From NCBI GenBank assembly GCA_030141605.1, contig JAQGDQ010000366.1, forward strand, positions 155,537-219,536: a stretch of 64,000 nucleotides of DNA, written 5' to 3'. The translations under genes and the position numbers were made by a program. Shown here in pieces: positions 33,685-56,439 of the stretch (the first letter of the stretch is position 1; each line of letters starts with the position of its first letter). Below the pieces are notes generated by a model. The model ran no database searches, was not told the origin of the DNA, and saw nothing but the letters and a program-made list of their open reading frames with translations. Origin of the DNA: Tubiluchus corallicola (lineage: Eukaryota; Priapulida; Priapulimorpha; Priapulimorphida; Tubiluchidae).

Positions 33685-36600
33685 TTTTCGAAATTCAATT
33701 AGTTGTTGGTTTATACCTTCAAACTTTCACTTAACTGTGAATATTCACAATGATCAGTGATTCTGTTTTTTGACTGTTTTTTTTCTCATTTGTTATTGCT
33801 CCAAATTTTCCAAATAAATAAGAATTTAAATCTAGTCTTAATCTTAATCTAGTTTCAATTTGTTTGACACGTCGTTTTACAAAAGATCTTGTGACAAGCT
33901 GTCCGGAACATTTGAGGTTCTAGAACATACGGGCTGCCTCCACTGGTAGTTCACTTTATTGTTAAGTGCCAACGACAATTTGATATTTTACAATTACACC
34001 TCTAAAAGCAAAGAAGTATGGCCAATACAAAATTTGAACACACCGATCTAGTTCAGGCTAATTGATTCTCGAAATTTAATGATGTTCATTAATATAACAG
34101 GTTATAATAATTATAGGTAGAGTTGAGATTATATCATAGCTATGCAAAGTGACATAAAAATGTGGACGATATATTTATGAATAGCTTAGATTTTAGATAT
34201 TACTGCAGTGTATTTTTACGTATCTTTTTACTAATATACAAACATGACAGAGAAAATCACCTGTGGAAAATGTGTCAGTGATAACTTATTGGCAACATGA
34301 CACAGACATAGGTTGCTGAAAGAAATTTATGGATAAAGAAGTGTAAGAACTATCACAGCAGAAGGTAGGTGCAACGATCATCAACCATTTCAGTTGTGGC
34401 AATTATCATTCATCAATGCGATCTACAGAAAACTTAGAAGACGGTTCATCATTATAATGGTCCATACTGTAAGCACGTTTTAGGAATCGGTAGGTTTCTG
34501 CGCTCTTGACCATCAGTTTTTCAGCACAGGATGACTTGGATGATGCAGGTGGTCCTCAGGCAGGCCTATAAAAGCGATGTTCACGCTCAACAGACTTTTT
34601 CTTCTGCTAGATAGAGAATATAGCCCAATACAGTAAGTCAGGTTAATAATAAAATATGTGTACTCTGCAAAATTATGCCTTTAACAAAAATAAAAAGGTT
34701 TTTTGCCATTGTTTTATGTTGAGATTTTTTCAACCTCACTGCATTCTGACATTGTTGACTATTGAGTAGTTTAACACAAGTATTTAGTAGTTGGTTGTGC
34801 TTGTTCTTTTTTTCCGATTAAGGAGTTAAGTGTGGTGCGCACAAAAAGCTATTTGATCTGAATTCTAACCGTTCGGCGGTGCATATATTAAGAAGAAAGT
34901 TTAGTTTACAGTTCACTTTATAAAAATTTATATGGATGACCGATTTAAAACCGTGTTTTAGTTTTTTAGTAAATTGTAATATAAAGGAGGAATAGTAATT
35001 TTATTAATTTAAATCGTAGTTATATTTTATGTCCCGATTTCTTCATGATGCGCTGTACTGATATGCTGATTTCTTGCGATAAGTTAGGTAAGGCACGATT
35101 TAAGGGTGGCGTCTATAATTTACTTGAGTGTTTCCACCGCACTGCTTTTTTTTACAAAACGCCGGCATGCCATGTATTGGCTGAATGAGAATTAGCCGAC
35201 ATAACGATCTTTTCATGTAATTGTTATTCTTTGAGACTTAAGTTAAGCTTAAACATTTTTTATATGAAATGTGAATGAAATAATAATTTTGCGGTAAAAT
35301 GCAATGCATTTGGATAATTTTTTTCCTTTAATCAGGTTATAATAATGAAACAGTTTGGTACAGAATAAGTAATTATTGCTATTGCTAAAGTGACTATTGT
35401 CAATATCTCCCTTTTCTATATTTTTGACATAACTTTTTAATATATCTGTAATACCCTGTTAATAATTTCAGTTTTTTGGACTTGATCTTTCAGTTTTGAT
35501 GTCAATTTCAATGTAAATTTTGGAATAACATCAACGAAAAATTCTTATCTATAAATAACTCCAAAAGAAATTTTTGAAGTGAAATCTTTTCTAATTATAC
35601 AGAATTAATAAATTTGACTAATTATATAGCTGTCCCTGTTGCAATCATGACATTGCTGACTATGACGATTTCTATAGTTCGCGTTACTTCATACAGATAC
35701 CATCACATCTTTCTCTGTCTTTGTGTTCTCTATTAACTTTTCTTTTCTACTCTTTTACTGCTCTTTTCTACTTTTCTACAAAAGTACCCCACCGGTCATT
35801 TGCAGCTTGGCATCTTATGTAGATAATAATAAATACGTTTTCAAATTCTTTTAAATGCTATGCTATAATGATTGTTGTGGATATATTTAATAATTAATAA
35901 ATAAGCCAGTATATCCATATATCATTACAGGTAACGTTAGTAAGCTTTAAAATTATGTGAAAGAGCTCGTCTAATCACTGAGCAAACGAGCAAGGCGAAT
36001 AGATTTCCCATATTGCATGAACACGAGTAGAGAGAGTCTGGTGTAACTTTAATAAATTGGCAATTAAGTTTTTCTTGTTATTCACATATCCTGAATCTCC
36101 ATTTCATGAGGATTATTTTGATACCAAGTTCATCGCTCCATGTTATTTCTAAGCTGAGATAATCCACGTTGAAGTTGAGGTGCAGGCTGCATACTGAAAA
36201 ACATGATTTTGAGAAAATCACTGTTAAAGTTCGCCATTGTTTTTTTGTCACTTTGTTTACAGCACGTACATCAGTGTAACCACGTGTATATCTCTATGTA
36301 TGAAAATATAGAATCAATTGTGCGGAGTTATTTGAGTGAATTGCAGACAGTTTTTATATACTTTTGCATAGGAGCGGCCAGTACTTAGGCATTTTTGAGA
36401 CAATTAGGTATCATGTATCCTTGATAGTTGGGTATTTTAAATTATGCATGAAACAAGGTAATTGATATTTTAAGTCCATTTAGAGTCTCTCTATGGTCAC
36501 AAAATTGCAATTTGTTGCTGGCTCCAAAACCCTCAGCCTGTTTCAGAGTTTTTTGCAATTTGTCATTCTCATCCCTGGTACAGTCCCATATTTGCAAATA

Positions 36601-36960
36601 CTTGCTATTTATTTGTTTCAATGCAGCGGAGAAATTAGCTGAACTTTTTAAGTTGGGTGCTGTAAATTTGTTTGTGCACTGGTTTTTGCAAATTTTAATT
36701 TTTGCCGATAATTTGTTCTACCGATCATAGCTAGCAGTTATCATTAGGAACAAAACTACAGTGAGATTTACAGTTCTTGCTGACATTGCTTTTTTTTGTT
36801 GTTGCATTCGCGACTTGTTCAGTTGTTGTTTTAATTTTTAATTGCATTATTTGCTTAAAATTATAATATAACTGCTTTGCATTTTGTTTATTTGCTACAC
36901 TTAACACCTAACCACGTTTTATTCACTTAACCATGTAGTCTGTCGTGCTTTATAATATTT
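33685..36960. other. Gene-free AT-rich DNA
   Basis: I find no exon, RNA or clear repeat that I can defend in this 3.3 kb; all open frames are short and AT-driven. Confidence 0.45.
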
Positions 36961-36972
36961 CTAAGTTATATA

Positions 36973-37097
36973 GGGGTGGCTGACTCGATGACCTCCTGGT
37001 CTTTCGCCACCCCATCTCTACATACTTTACATAATTTGTTGTATTTGCGCTATAAATATTATATTACAGATAAATAAACCTTTGAATTGAATTGAAT
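36973..37097 (+). mobile_element. LINE 3' end: hairpin (copy B) plus TTGAA tail
   Basis: Hairpin 36973-37013: GGGGTGGC/GCCACCCC outer stem, GACTCGAT, inner GACC/GGTC. About 55 bases later come GATAAATAAACC and TTGAATTGAATTGAATC. This is a 5'-truncated LINE tail some 225 bp upstream of the ARF6 start codon. Confidence 0.65.
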
Positions 37098-37323
37098 CTA
37101 CAAAACTGTATAAACTTTGTATGTTTTGCACCTTTCCAAAAAATATATATGTGCACTTGAAAAGTCGTTAGAGGAATCCACGTTTTTTAACATGTAGCTT
37201 CTATCATGGGTGTTTTATCGTTACATTGTGATAATAAGTTATTAATGTGATTAATTTTTTCTTTAGTTGTGCATAGTAGTTAGATTTACGAAGCTTCCTA
37301 GACACCTCACCAGGGCGGCGGCA

Positions 37324-45984
<8,661 letters not shown>

Positions 45985-46034
45985 GTCTAGCGCTTTGTAT
46001 AAAACTGGCTTTTTTTGTTATATAAGTAATAACG

Positions 46035-46040
46035 AATAAA
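46035..46040 (+). terminator. ARF6: ARF6 poly(A) signal AATAAA
   Basis: Lies 51 bases after the stop codon, followed by a T-rich stretch. Confidence 0.6.
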
Positions 46041-48020
46041 TTGTTTTGCCGTGCTCGCCGTGACCGAAGCGAGGTCCAACGCGGCAACGTCGCGCCGTTT
46101 CACTCTCTTGCATTCCAAATCATTTCCTAATTCTGTTTGCTACATTTAAATTCATTAGCAACAAATAAATATTATAACTTTTTCTCTGATAATTGTTACT
46201 ATCGGTTTATCTATCATTCGTTTGACGGAAAATTTAGATTTTAGATCATTTGTATAACGTTTTTTGAAGCAATGCATATCTCTTTATGAGCTGTAATAAG
46301 GTTACTAAGGAAAGGTAAGTTGTTGGCATACGCAACTGGGTTTCATCGCTTAAGCGGACTGAAGTGCTAGCAGCGTAAAGCTGTAAATGCATACGGGAAG
46401 TGTGAACAGTAGCTCCTACCATTGCAAATTTCCGCATGTGAAATGTTACTGTACAACCGCGTACATTTGCAAACTCAGTATGCAAACCTAAAAAAGTAGC
46501 ACAACTTACTGACTTCATCACTGCCCATAGAGTAAAGAGATGCTAATATAAAATGGCCCGACTACTTGCCTTTCTCTAGCGACATCTGTGTTTTTTTAGC
46601 TCTGTTATTGAACTATTTTATTCATGGTATGAATATCGGTTTCGTTCGCTTGTAATATTTGTTAAATGAGCAAAAGTTCTTAGGACTTTAGCTCCTAGAG
46701 AAGGCGGGAGGCTCCGTGAACGAAATGATCTTTGCATTTATGAATACGTGCGAACACTCGTTTTTATACGAATCGTCACTTATGTAGCGTTTTATATATA
46801 TCGTTTAAGTTTCGGATATAAATTTTGTTGTTTAGCAAAGCGGTTGTATATTAAGGAATTAGTGGAGAGATGTAGGTTAGACTATGATAATAACGATAGC
46901 CCCTCGGTAATTAACGATAACCTTTCAGTAACTAACGAGAGTTGGTAGACTCCATGATTCTGCATTTCTGTGTGCAGCTAAACAGACGTTCTGAGGCCAG
47001 TGAATTTTGTTTTTCTGATGGTGAGGCATTTAAATATAATTTTGTATTTAATATTGCCATTGCGAAGTCCTTTGATCGCATAAAAAAGACGTTAGAAAAC
47101 ATATTTCAATATGTCTTGATTTTCACGTTTTAGCAAATGTGAAATGAACCGGATGCATTACATGTACTGAATAATTTTCCTTAATGTACTTTTTGTGTCC
47201 TTTGCAGATTTTAGCGTTGCTTCTTCCCGCATCATTCATGAAAGTTTTTTCAAGTATCATTCCAGCTTTGGGGCCACTTTGAATTTTCTCTATTGTGCCC
47301 CGCCACTGTATTATCACCCGCAGACAGAGTTAGAATAATGGTGGTGCTTTTAGCCACATTTGTTTGTTTTTGTGACTGCTAATTTTGATATTTGTCGACA
47401 TCGTCGTTGTTAATTCTATCTTTTCCCGTCATTCACACTGAGGTGGTTTACTCACAGGTTTTCCAATGATTACCCTAGAATACAGTGTTTGACCAGTTTC
47501 CTTCAAAGTTTGGACTTCCAAATAGAGCAGATTTGGACTCCTCGATCCAAGAAAATGTTCGCCAACTTTAATAGGTTAGAAACTGCTTATGAAGAATTAA
47601 GTAGCCGGTCTGTAAGTGAACGTAACAGAGAAGTTGATGATGTGGAAAGGTTGATGACTCTGGAGGTATAGTTGGACGTGTATTTATGTTGCCTCTAGGT
47701 CCGCCCGTCACTGGAGTCCCATTCATTTCCATGCTTCCTAGAGATGTTAACAGTTTGTACAGCACTTCTTTTGCCTGGTCACTAGATTAGGCATGTTACC
47801 ATTCCTACTGTGTTGCTGCTCGGTGCCTGTTCTAACACGCTTTGCAAAGTAACTTCCTGCAAAAAGGAGTCTGAAAATACTGTATGGACGGAAATTAATA
47901 GATTAATATGAGCGGACTGGGAGGGAAATTTTCTTGTGCAAACTTTCTGAAGGTGCAATTTTGTTTTAATCAAGCGGCTCAAATTCCAATGATGCATGCA
48001 GATTAGTGTGTGAACTGCTT
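46041..48020. other. No confident gene; one possible exon
   Basis: At about 47475-47671 a plus-strand frame without an ATG reads TSFLQSLDFQIEQIWTPRSK then MFANFNRLETAYEELSSRSV. It looks helical and protein-like and may end at a GTATAG donor at 47667, but no partner exon was found. Confidence 0.25.
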
Positions 48021-48242
48021 TGTGAGTTGTTGTCTGCAAGAAATTGCAAGCTCTCTGACAGTTGCTAGCAATCTACCTTGATTCGCTGTCTACCTTGAAC
48101 ACCTGGACGAGGTACTCTCGACAGTTCTATTTGTGAGTTGTTGCCGGCAAGAAATTGCAAACTCTCTGACAGTTGCTAGCAATCTACCTTGATTCGCTGT
48201 CTACCGTGAACACCCGGACGAGTTACTCTCGACAGTTCTTAT
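48021..48242. repeat. 111-bp tandem duplication
   Basis: Two copies of TGTGAGTTGTTG...CAAGAAATTGCAA...CTCTCTGACAGTTGCTAGCA...GACGAG-TACTCTCGACAGTTC, about 94% alike. A degenerate relative is at 42720-42850. Confidence 0.85.
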
Positions 48243-48454
48243 AGTGATAGAGAATTAAGTGACCAGCTCGTACTTGCTATCGGAGAGTAGTAGTTTTGCA
48301 CTGTAGTCCAAACACGCTTGCGAGGTAACTTGCTTAATCTGAACACGACGTGCTTTGCACTAAGTTACTATATCTTACCATATACTGCTATATCATACTG
48401 CTAGTATTCCTGATCATTATGCTTAATACTATAAATTTGACTAGAACTACTTTG

Positions 48455-48620
48455 AACGTCCAGATCTGTACAAAATAACTTCTGATACTCTCTTGCATGT
48501 ATCAGACGTACGTGCAAGAATTATCACTCGAAAATTACCACTTCACATGTTATGCGAAAACGGCATCATTTTAACTACTAGCATTGCGTGTGGTTTCCGA
48601 AGGAGCGAGAACGTAGAAAA
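48455..48620. repeat. Interspersed repeat shared with 53840-54000
   Basis: Shared segments are CAAAATAACTTCTGATA, TGTATCAGACGTACGTGCAA, and GGTTTCCGA followed by GGAGCGAGAA. About 140 bp, non-coding. Confidence 0.8.
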
Positions 48621-51540
48621 GCCAAACGCTGGGATAAGAAAAATATTCGTAAAAGAATGTCGAAAAGTAAAGCTAGCGTTTGGAAATAAAAATGCATCGT
48701 TGTCTAGTTATAGAAAAACATGAAGATTTGCCCTTGTTTGATTCGGAAAGTTGTTCTTGTGTTTGACCTCATACCCTGATTGCATTAAATTCATTAAGTT
48801 CTACATTGTTAATTAATCGGATGCGTTTTGCATAGCTGGTAGTTTCTGTCACTTCGTCCAACAAGCCTTTAGTCTCAGAGTTTACCATTGTCCCCATTTT
48901 GTCACATTATCATTACTATAAAGTGTAGCCTTTAGCGATACTGGCAAAATATTGTTTATTTAAAGTTTAGTTGCTAGAATAACTTGGATCTTTTAATAAA
49001 ATAATTACCACTCGGCAATGATGTATAGGAAAGTTCATTAACTACCACCTAACAGGTTAATTATTAAACATAACTGTTGTGAAACATGTCAGTGATTCGT
49101 TTAATTCAAATGTCTTGCATACATAATTACCTAAATAATTTTGGTATGTAGTGAATTAAAGCTGCATATCCTTTGACTTTCGTTTTTGTATGACGTACAC
49201 CCCGTTTTCATTTGAGAAAGTGGACATTAGCAATACTGCGAGTTTATATAGGTTTATGTTGTGCACTGGACAATGCACACGACTGTACTTCATTAGCATA
49301 ATAATTTATAACTGAACTTAGCTGATTATCTAATTTGTAAATGTCCACCATTAGTTTAATAATATCCAAGTGTTATGATTTGTACGGAGTTAATTATTTA
49401 TTTATAATAAAAGCCGTGTAATCCAAGATTTTGCTTGTTAGAAGTTTTCAGTTTTATTTGACAGATTCAACTTGTTCTCAACTTATCAGTCAGTCACTGG
49501 CAGGTGGTCTTACATGTTTACATATAATTATTAAAGGAAAACCGGACGATTGTTTAGACTCAATCTTATTTTAATTTACTGTCCAAAATAAACATTTTAT
49601 TGCCTATAAAAGTTAACAATTGTTCCTTATATTTGAAAAATCAGTTTAGAAAGTTAATTAACAGCAACCGAACACAGCTATTGCCTGCGTCAGAAACTAA
49701 TCACATCTTGTGCAATGGCAGGCATCTTCCCTTGCGCATCAAGCACATTTGCATAAGTGTTACTGCTTAAACGCATGATGCCACGAAAAAGCGGCTCTAC
49801 ATCATATGATGTCAGAAACTAACACTGCAGTTCATGATCATGCTTATCATAGTACCGCCTTCTACTTATCGGTCATGCGCACATGACAAAAAGGTGCCAT
49901 TGTTAATCTCAGCTGATTCACTGAGCCGCGCGTAGCTTTGAAAGTTTAATGAAATTTGAGTATCCGAGATAATTATTATTTAATCTAAGCTTTGATTTAA
50001 AAAAAACTGTTGTAGTTTTCAATACTTTAGAGCATTCTTTATTCTGAATTAGAGTTTACACAATCGTCAGGTTTTCTTTTAAGTACGACGGTAAAAATGA
50101 AGCATATAACGCATAGATTTAGATGTCATGCATGTGTACAGATAGCTTTCTACCCTACACATCAAACGATGATTCATGTGTGTCGCTCAAGGGCTGTTTT
50201 TGCCTAGGAATCGAATGCAGTTTCTACATTGCACAACGCGGTGTCTATTGTTTATCATACTGCACTTTATACAATATACAATTTGGTGCCCCATTGCTCC
50301 TTCGTAATTTGTGCAAGTCCAGCAATCTCTTTCTGCGCACGCATCACCTTTAAATCAATGGTATAAAACGTGTCAAATTTTTCAATTCTATGGTACAATG
50401 TGCTAAATTTAGTCTAGAATTATCTTCTTAGCCTCTATAGTTTGTTTTTGTACACACACAAGCACCTGATATCGCACCAATACTGTAATTCGGGTCAAAA
50501 TACTAAATTTGACCGGAAAAGGTCTAATTTCCAGCTATCGTAACCAAGTACAGTGAATTTTCATATAAACTGCTACTGCTGATAAGTCGTACATCAATAC
50601 GCAAACAGGAAAGGTTTCTAACGCAGATTTATTTTGCAGCAAAAAGACGGTACAATGCAAGAAACGGTGAGATTAAATGCAGGCAAAGTTTAAAACACTT
50701 AAAAAATGACAATATACAATGACTAGTCTGGCTTCTCTACAACAAGTGCAAACAAGTGAAATAGTATATTCATGATTCGCTATTTTAGCTTGAAGCTGAA
50801 GCTTCGGTCAATGTTACATTAATGAGAAATAAACGGCTTACACTGCCCGAATTTACACATTTACACTGTAGTTTACATCACGGGATAGTGTTAGCAGAAT
50901 TTTAAAAATGCAGTCAAAACTCATTATAACGTTCCCCCCTTTTTTTAATGACAGCCTCATTTAATCCACGAACTTTTGACAAAACAAAATGTTTGCATTT
51001 ACATAAACATGTAGGTACATGTATTAATGTACATCGTTACAATGCTAGACTCACTTAATGCCAGATTTAAGCTTTAATGTCTCAAAGTGGGCGGGGTATA
51101 AAGAGGTTTGTCCGTAGTTACATTTCTGTACAGAATTATCGCCACGTCGTTTGCAAATAAATATTTATAAAACAACTTCGTAAGTTAGATTACATACATT
51201 TTAGACACAACAATTAAAATATTTTGCTGTTTTTCACGATTACCCATTCTTAGTAATGAAGTTTAGACGTTACATGCAAACTGTCAAGGAAAAGCAAAAA
51301 CTGTGGATCTGTAATGAATCACAGATTCACATTAAAAGGATAAACAATGTATCGATCGCTAAGAACAACATGGTGCATCTTAAAATCACAAAAAGAGAAT
51401 TTATGAACAAAATGGTTCACATTTACTGTTGATACCATACTCATATCCAAATCAAATCCGTCAACGTTGTAATGGGAACAATCTCAACGCTGTGCAAAGG
51501 AAACGTTTTTTTAAAGTTTGCCAAGGAGTAGAAACTTTGG
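48621..51540. other. No gene seen
   Basis: AT-rich. Near 49526 a piece resembles the family B left end (TTAAAGGAAAACCGGACG). Near 50910 CAGTCAAAACTCATTATAAC resembles a pogo-type terminus, but I could not pair it. Confidence 0.4.
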
Positions 51541-52240
51541 CCATGGCAGAGCTAACAGCAAGCCAAACAACCAATACCTGTACTGTATTGTTTGTACTGC
51601 CCTCTGGAGGATGGAACAGTGACCATGGCAGAACTAACAGGAAGCCAAACAACCAATAGCTGTACTGTACTGTTTGTACTGCCCTCTGGTGGACAGAACA
51701 GTGGCCATGGCAGAACTAACAGCAAGCCAAACAACCAATACCTGTACTGTACTGTTTGTACTGCCCTCTGGTGGACAGAACAGTGGCCATGGCAGAACTA
51801 ACAGCAAGCCAAACAACCATACCCGAACTGTACTGTTTGTACTGCCCTCTGGAGGACAACAGCGGCCATGGCAGAACTAATAGCAAGCCAAACAACCAAT
51901 ACCTGTACTGTACTGTTTGAACTGCCCTCTGGAGGACAACAGCGGCCATGGCAGAACTAACGGCAAGCCAAACAACCAATACCTGTACTGTACTGTTTGT
52001 ATTGCCCTCTGGAGGACAGAACAGTGACCATGGCAGAACTAACAACAAGCCAAACAACCAATACCTGTACTGTACTGTTTGTACTGACCATGGCAGAACT
52101 AACAGCAAGCCAAACAACCAATACCTGTACTGTACTGTTTGTACCACCCTCTGGAGGACAGAACAGCAGCCATGGCAGAACTAACAGCAACCCAAACAAC
52201 CAATACCTGTACGGTACTGTTTGTACTGCCCCCGGGATAC
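51541..52240. repeat. 82-bp minisatellite, about 9 copies
   Basis: Unit: CCATGGCAGAACTAACAGCA, AGCCAAACAACCAATACCTG, TACTGTACTGTTTGTACTGC, CCTCTGGAGGACAGAACAGTG. One copy is shortened to about 59 bp. Several overlapping open frames on both strands arise from it and are not genes. Confidence 0.95.
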
Positions 52241-53339
52241 AATAAAAACACGAATTTCTACGAGTCTAAAGTTCAAGATACACAAACATTCCCATAATAA
52301 AGCGAGCGAAGTACTTCAAATATTTACTTATTGGTATAGGAAATATTTACGTGAAGGAATAAATTTATATAATACATTCCAAATGAGTGCAAATGAATAA
52401 ATGTCCCTTATGACACATGCCGAAGTGCTTTAGTGCCCATTTTCTTGTGAGTATCTGAAACAAAAGCAATATACGTATTACGCGTAATTATATATTTATA
52501 TTACGCTACAAAGATATTCATCTACCTAAAGCAAGCAAACCATTTAAATATTTTACAAGTGAAGCCAGTCTCACATGAAGAATCGCACCATTCTATTAGC
52601 GGAGGTAAAAAAATCAATTAATTACACAAACGAGGCCTTGTTTGTCAAATTATATAACGACAAAAAACGTTATTTTTGCCAAATTTAAATCAAACTCCCG
52701 GTCGTAACTGTAAAATTTATTACATTTCATAGTTAAAAACATACTATTTTATATAGTTTTTCTCACGTACTGCATATTAGGCGTAGGTGAAAAAGCACTA
52801 TAGGCGAGTAACATGATGCCAGATATTAGGGTACTGATTTTGCCTTTCTCACTGCAGGAGATGAAAATTGTACAGATGCAAGCAAGTGTGCATGCGATAT
52901 AGACAGTAATTTGTTTTTAATATATACAGTCAAATGCCAGTAATACGATTTTCAAGGGATGAAAATGTTTTTTTGCGTATTAAGCGGGTTCCGTACCATC
53001 CATTAAACGTATTTTTACTTCTAACGTAAATTAGCAATTAACCGAAGTGTAGTCTCTAAATCAATTTTTTCTTTTGATCGCCTGCTTAAGCACCGTTTCG
53101 CGCAAATACAAACTGCAACATTATATTAACGTATTGCCATTCAGTCGCTCTGGTGAATCTAAAGCAAGTCTGTAAGAAAGGGGTTAGCGGTGCCAGAAAG
53201 TTTGTGGTATGTTGTTTTATGCTGCTATTGTTTGAAATGTAATACATCACAATGTTAAATGAACACCTACACAACAAAACTACTAGCTCCGCTGCTAATG
53301 ATACTACAACTGGATACGTGCGAGACCTAGCTGTTTAGT
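52241..53339. other. No gene; possible pogo-type end
   Basis: Around 52929 CAGTCAAATGCCAGTAATAC then CGTATTAAGCGGGTTCCGTA is reminiscent of Tigger/pogo termini. The other end was not located. Confidence 0.35.
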
Positions 53340-53781
53340 TATGGTTACCATATTGTCTGAGTTGCAAAAAGAGGACACTTTTTTGCACACTTCTAAGTAG
53401 GCCAAAATGACCAGTCTAGGTCATCCACTTCAACAAATTTGCAGTATTCTTTCAGATGTTCAGTTCGAATACGCCGAGTATCGACAGCGGTGCGAGTCGT
53501 GTGACCCATAGTAATGTGTGCATCGCTTACTTTTGTTCAGTAAATATGTACACAAAGCTTTTACAAGGGTTGCATTTTGAGATGTTAGCAACATCTTGTA
53601 CTGAAAATTAATGGGCTCTTCTTTGTCTTGTACTGTCGTATGCCTCTGCAGTTGGCAACGTCCGTACATACTTCAGGACTGAGGCAAAACCCGGACAAAC
53701 TGCCGATTTTTTGAAAACCCGCCCGGACAGAGGCCCAAAAAGAGGACGTGTCCGGGGAAACCCGGACGTATGGTAATCCTA
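53340..53781. mobile_element. hAT-type MITE (442 bp) with perfect 8-bp target duplication
   Basis: Ends TATGGTTACCATAT and, reversed, TAGGATTACCATAC; flanks TGTTTAGT at 53332-53339 and 53782-53789. Both ends carry AAAAAGAGGAC motifs in inverted orientation. No transposase. Confidence 0.88.
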
Positions 53782-54000
53782 TGTTTAGTGATTGGAAGCC
53801 AGGCAGTGAGAAATACACGTAAGGCCGTTTTAAGCTGTTTGAGTGTACAGATCTATACAAAATAACTTCTGATAGTCTCTTACATGTATCAGACGTACGT
53901 GCAAGAATCATCACTCGAAAATTACCACATCACATGTTATGTGAAAACAGCATCATTGACTGCTAGCATTGCATATGGTTTCCGACGGAGCGAGAAGGTA

Positions 54001-56400
54001 GGATGCAAATTTTTGTCACAGTGGGGAGCATTTTTGAAATTAACAAATATTACTGTAATTTATTGTAATGTATGTGAAATTAAGTTAAAATTTATATATT
54101 ACCGGTAAATAAACTAGTGACGGAGCACTCAGTCAGAACATGGAAATCGTCAATGTTGTGCAGGTGCTGCCGTCTGTCGACTACTGCGGCAAGTTTTACA
54201 CTGGCCTTTTACACCGGGCCAGGCACTTGCACGTATCTTACACACTAACACAGTAGGCTATTGGTTTATTACTCGGCCATTGTTGGCATCATTTACTCTG
54301 GAAGATCTTAATATTTTATGGTCGACTTGTACACAGGTAATATATAAAATGATGCAATTTTTGGTCTCAAAATGCACATCGACTTGTACATAGGGTTGAC
54401 TTGTACACACGTATATACGGTAATTAACCTACTACAGATGAAATACCTTGCATTTTCATCCACTGTAGTGCAAGTAGTGCCTGTGTTAAGTCAACTACTG
54501 CTCTCTGCACTGATTGATACGTATCTACAGTAAACTCTACAGCTGCAGCTTGAATCACTTCAAATCGTTTTTATCAGCATACAGTCAAGTAGGTGTTAAT
54601 TTGCTAAATATCATTGACACAAATTATCACAACAAATAAAGCCATTTCGATGGCAAAAATCACAACTAATTCAATGCACGGGCGATCTCTCATCAGTTAA
54701 AGACTGTCATACGCAAAAATTTTACATTTCCTCATATTAGGTGCTCAGCATATGACTGTAGGCAGGTAACATAATTCTGTTATGCATACCTTTAACAATG
54801 TAATGCATGATCTTTGACTAGATTATAGTACAAGATTGTTTCTCCTTGAATGGGTTGTCAGATTGGGGTCCTCCGGTAAGCAGCCAATCCGTTTGAGCAT
54901 GTTGATCGCAATATGATTGTAAGCTAGATGAAAAAATGAAAAAGTTAGGCAAACAACGTTTAGCAGGTTCTTAGTTTTTGAGTAATGTCTTACAGCTTTA
55001 ATTTAATTTGAAACTAAATTTGTTTACCAATAGTATGTCAAGCTACTCTTAAAACTAACTGTTTCTAAACTGTATATTACTGCAATAATATTTTTATTAT
55101 TTTGTAATTTTGCGGTAGCACATATGCTTGCTATTTTTGAGCAAATCATTATAATAATTTGTATAAATATAAAAAATAACAAAGATTTTTTTGGAATTGT
55201 ATTGAAGAAGTCTCTTGATAATACACGTGCCAAGCCAAACAGTTTAGCAATGTCACTAAGTTGTGTTTGAAGGAAGACAGGATGATTTTTCATATACGAC
55301 CCCATTTCCAAGTCCGATAAAAAGTATACTTAAATAGAATGGACACTTGCCGTAGTACCCATTTTATCATTCATACTCATACTACTACTAGTACTAGTAC
55401 TAGTATTATGGCAAAGGCCTAAAATTCAAATGAAATAGATTTACTTTAAAATTTAAGTTTAGTATTTAGATATAGCTGAACTGACTTTTGTTACGATTTG
55501 CAATAATAATAAGAAAATGCAAAAAATTTATCAGCAAGTAATGAGTTCACATTATTTTAACTATGAATTGACTATTTTACAAACTTACTCTGCTATTGCT
55601 TGTGACACAGGTATTCTTTGTATGCTGGCTTCTTGCTTTAGCTGCATAACTTGTTTTTTCATTGCTTGAACTTGCGACATAATTTCAAGTCAAGAATTCC
55701 ACCAATTTATTAACAAGTTTTCAGTTTAATAAGAAAAAAATTTCTGCAGTACAATCAATGAACATAAAAAGTAAGGAAACACCAAAGGCCCAAAGCCAGA
55801 TATGAGTCAATATTCATAATTTCGACACTTCTTCACGACCAAACCGCTAAGCTTAAGGCACTCCTGAGCGACATCCTTAGAACTACAGAGCGCAGACGAA
55901 AATTGCGCTAATAAGCTACTGGCATAGTAGTGTCTGGTTTTTCTACTATGTTGAGGACAGATTTATACTTCCACCTGCCCAGTATCTACAGTAGACGTAA
56001 CTAATGGGCGTAATGATAAGATGAGAGTATAGACTATTATACCTATTTCTGAAGATGTACAAAGGCGGCGAATAGTGCAGAATATTTTATTTTATAAAAT
56101 AGTACTTTATCAAAAGACGATCTGTAATAAAGCCCATAATTTTAGTGTGTAAACATCGTTTGCCTGGCCAGATTGTCCTTAGTCTGGCACAACTTGCACA
56201 TTTGAGGATGTGCCTGATTTTTCAAACACTTTAGTAATTTTTAACCCAGCCTTTGTCAGATTGGTGTCCAGGTACTTTAAATATTTATAAGGACCTCACA
56301 AAATTAACGGAATTTCTCATTGTTACGTAATCCTGAGTATAATAACTTTTTAAATTGCTTTTATAAACAAGGAAAATTTTTGTATCAATTTACTAAGGGT
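54001..56400. other. No gene; scattered repeat remnants
   Basis: A GACTTGTACACACGTATATA element end lies near 54400. A family B fragment lies at about 55250-55335 (inverted). The (CTA/GTA) stretch near 55380 is a microsatellite. Confidence 0.4.
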
Positions 56401-56439
56401 GTAATTGGTGCAGATCGAACTGAATGACACTAAAATTTA

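Noticed and set aside
51429-52245. Many overlapping 60-140 codon frames on both strands
   Set aside because: All are frames of the 82-bp minisatellite.
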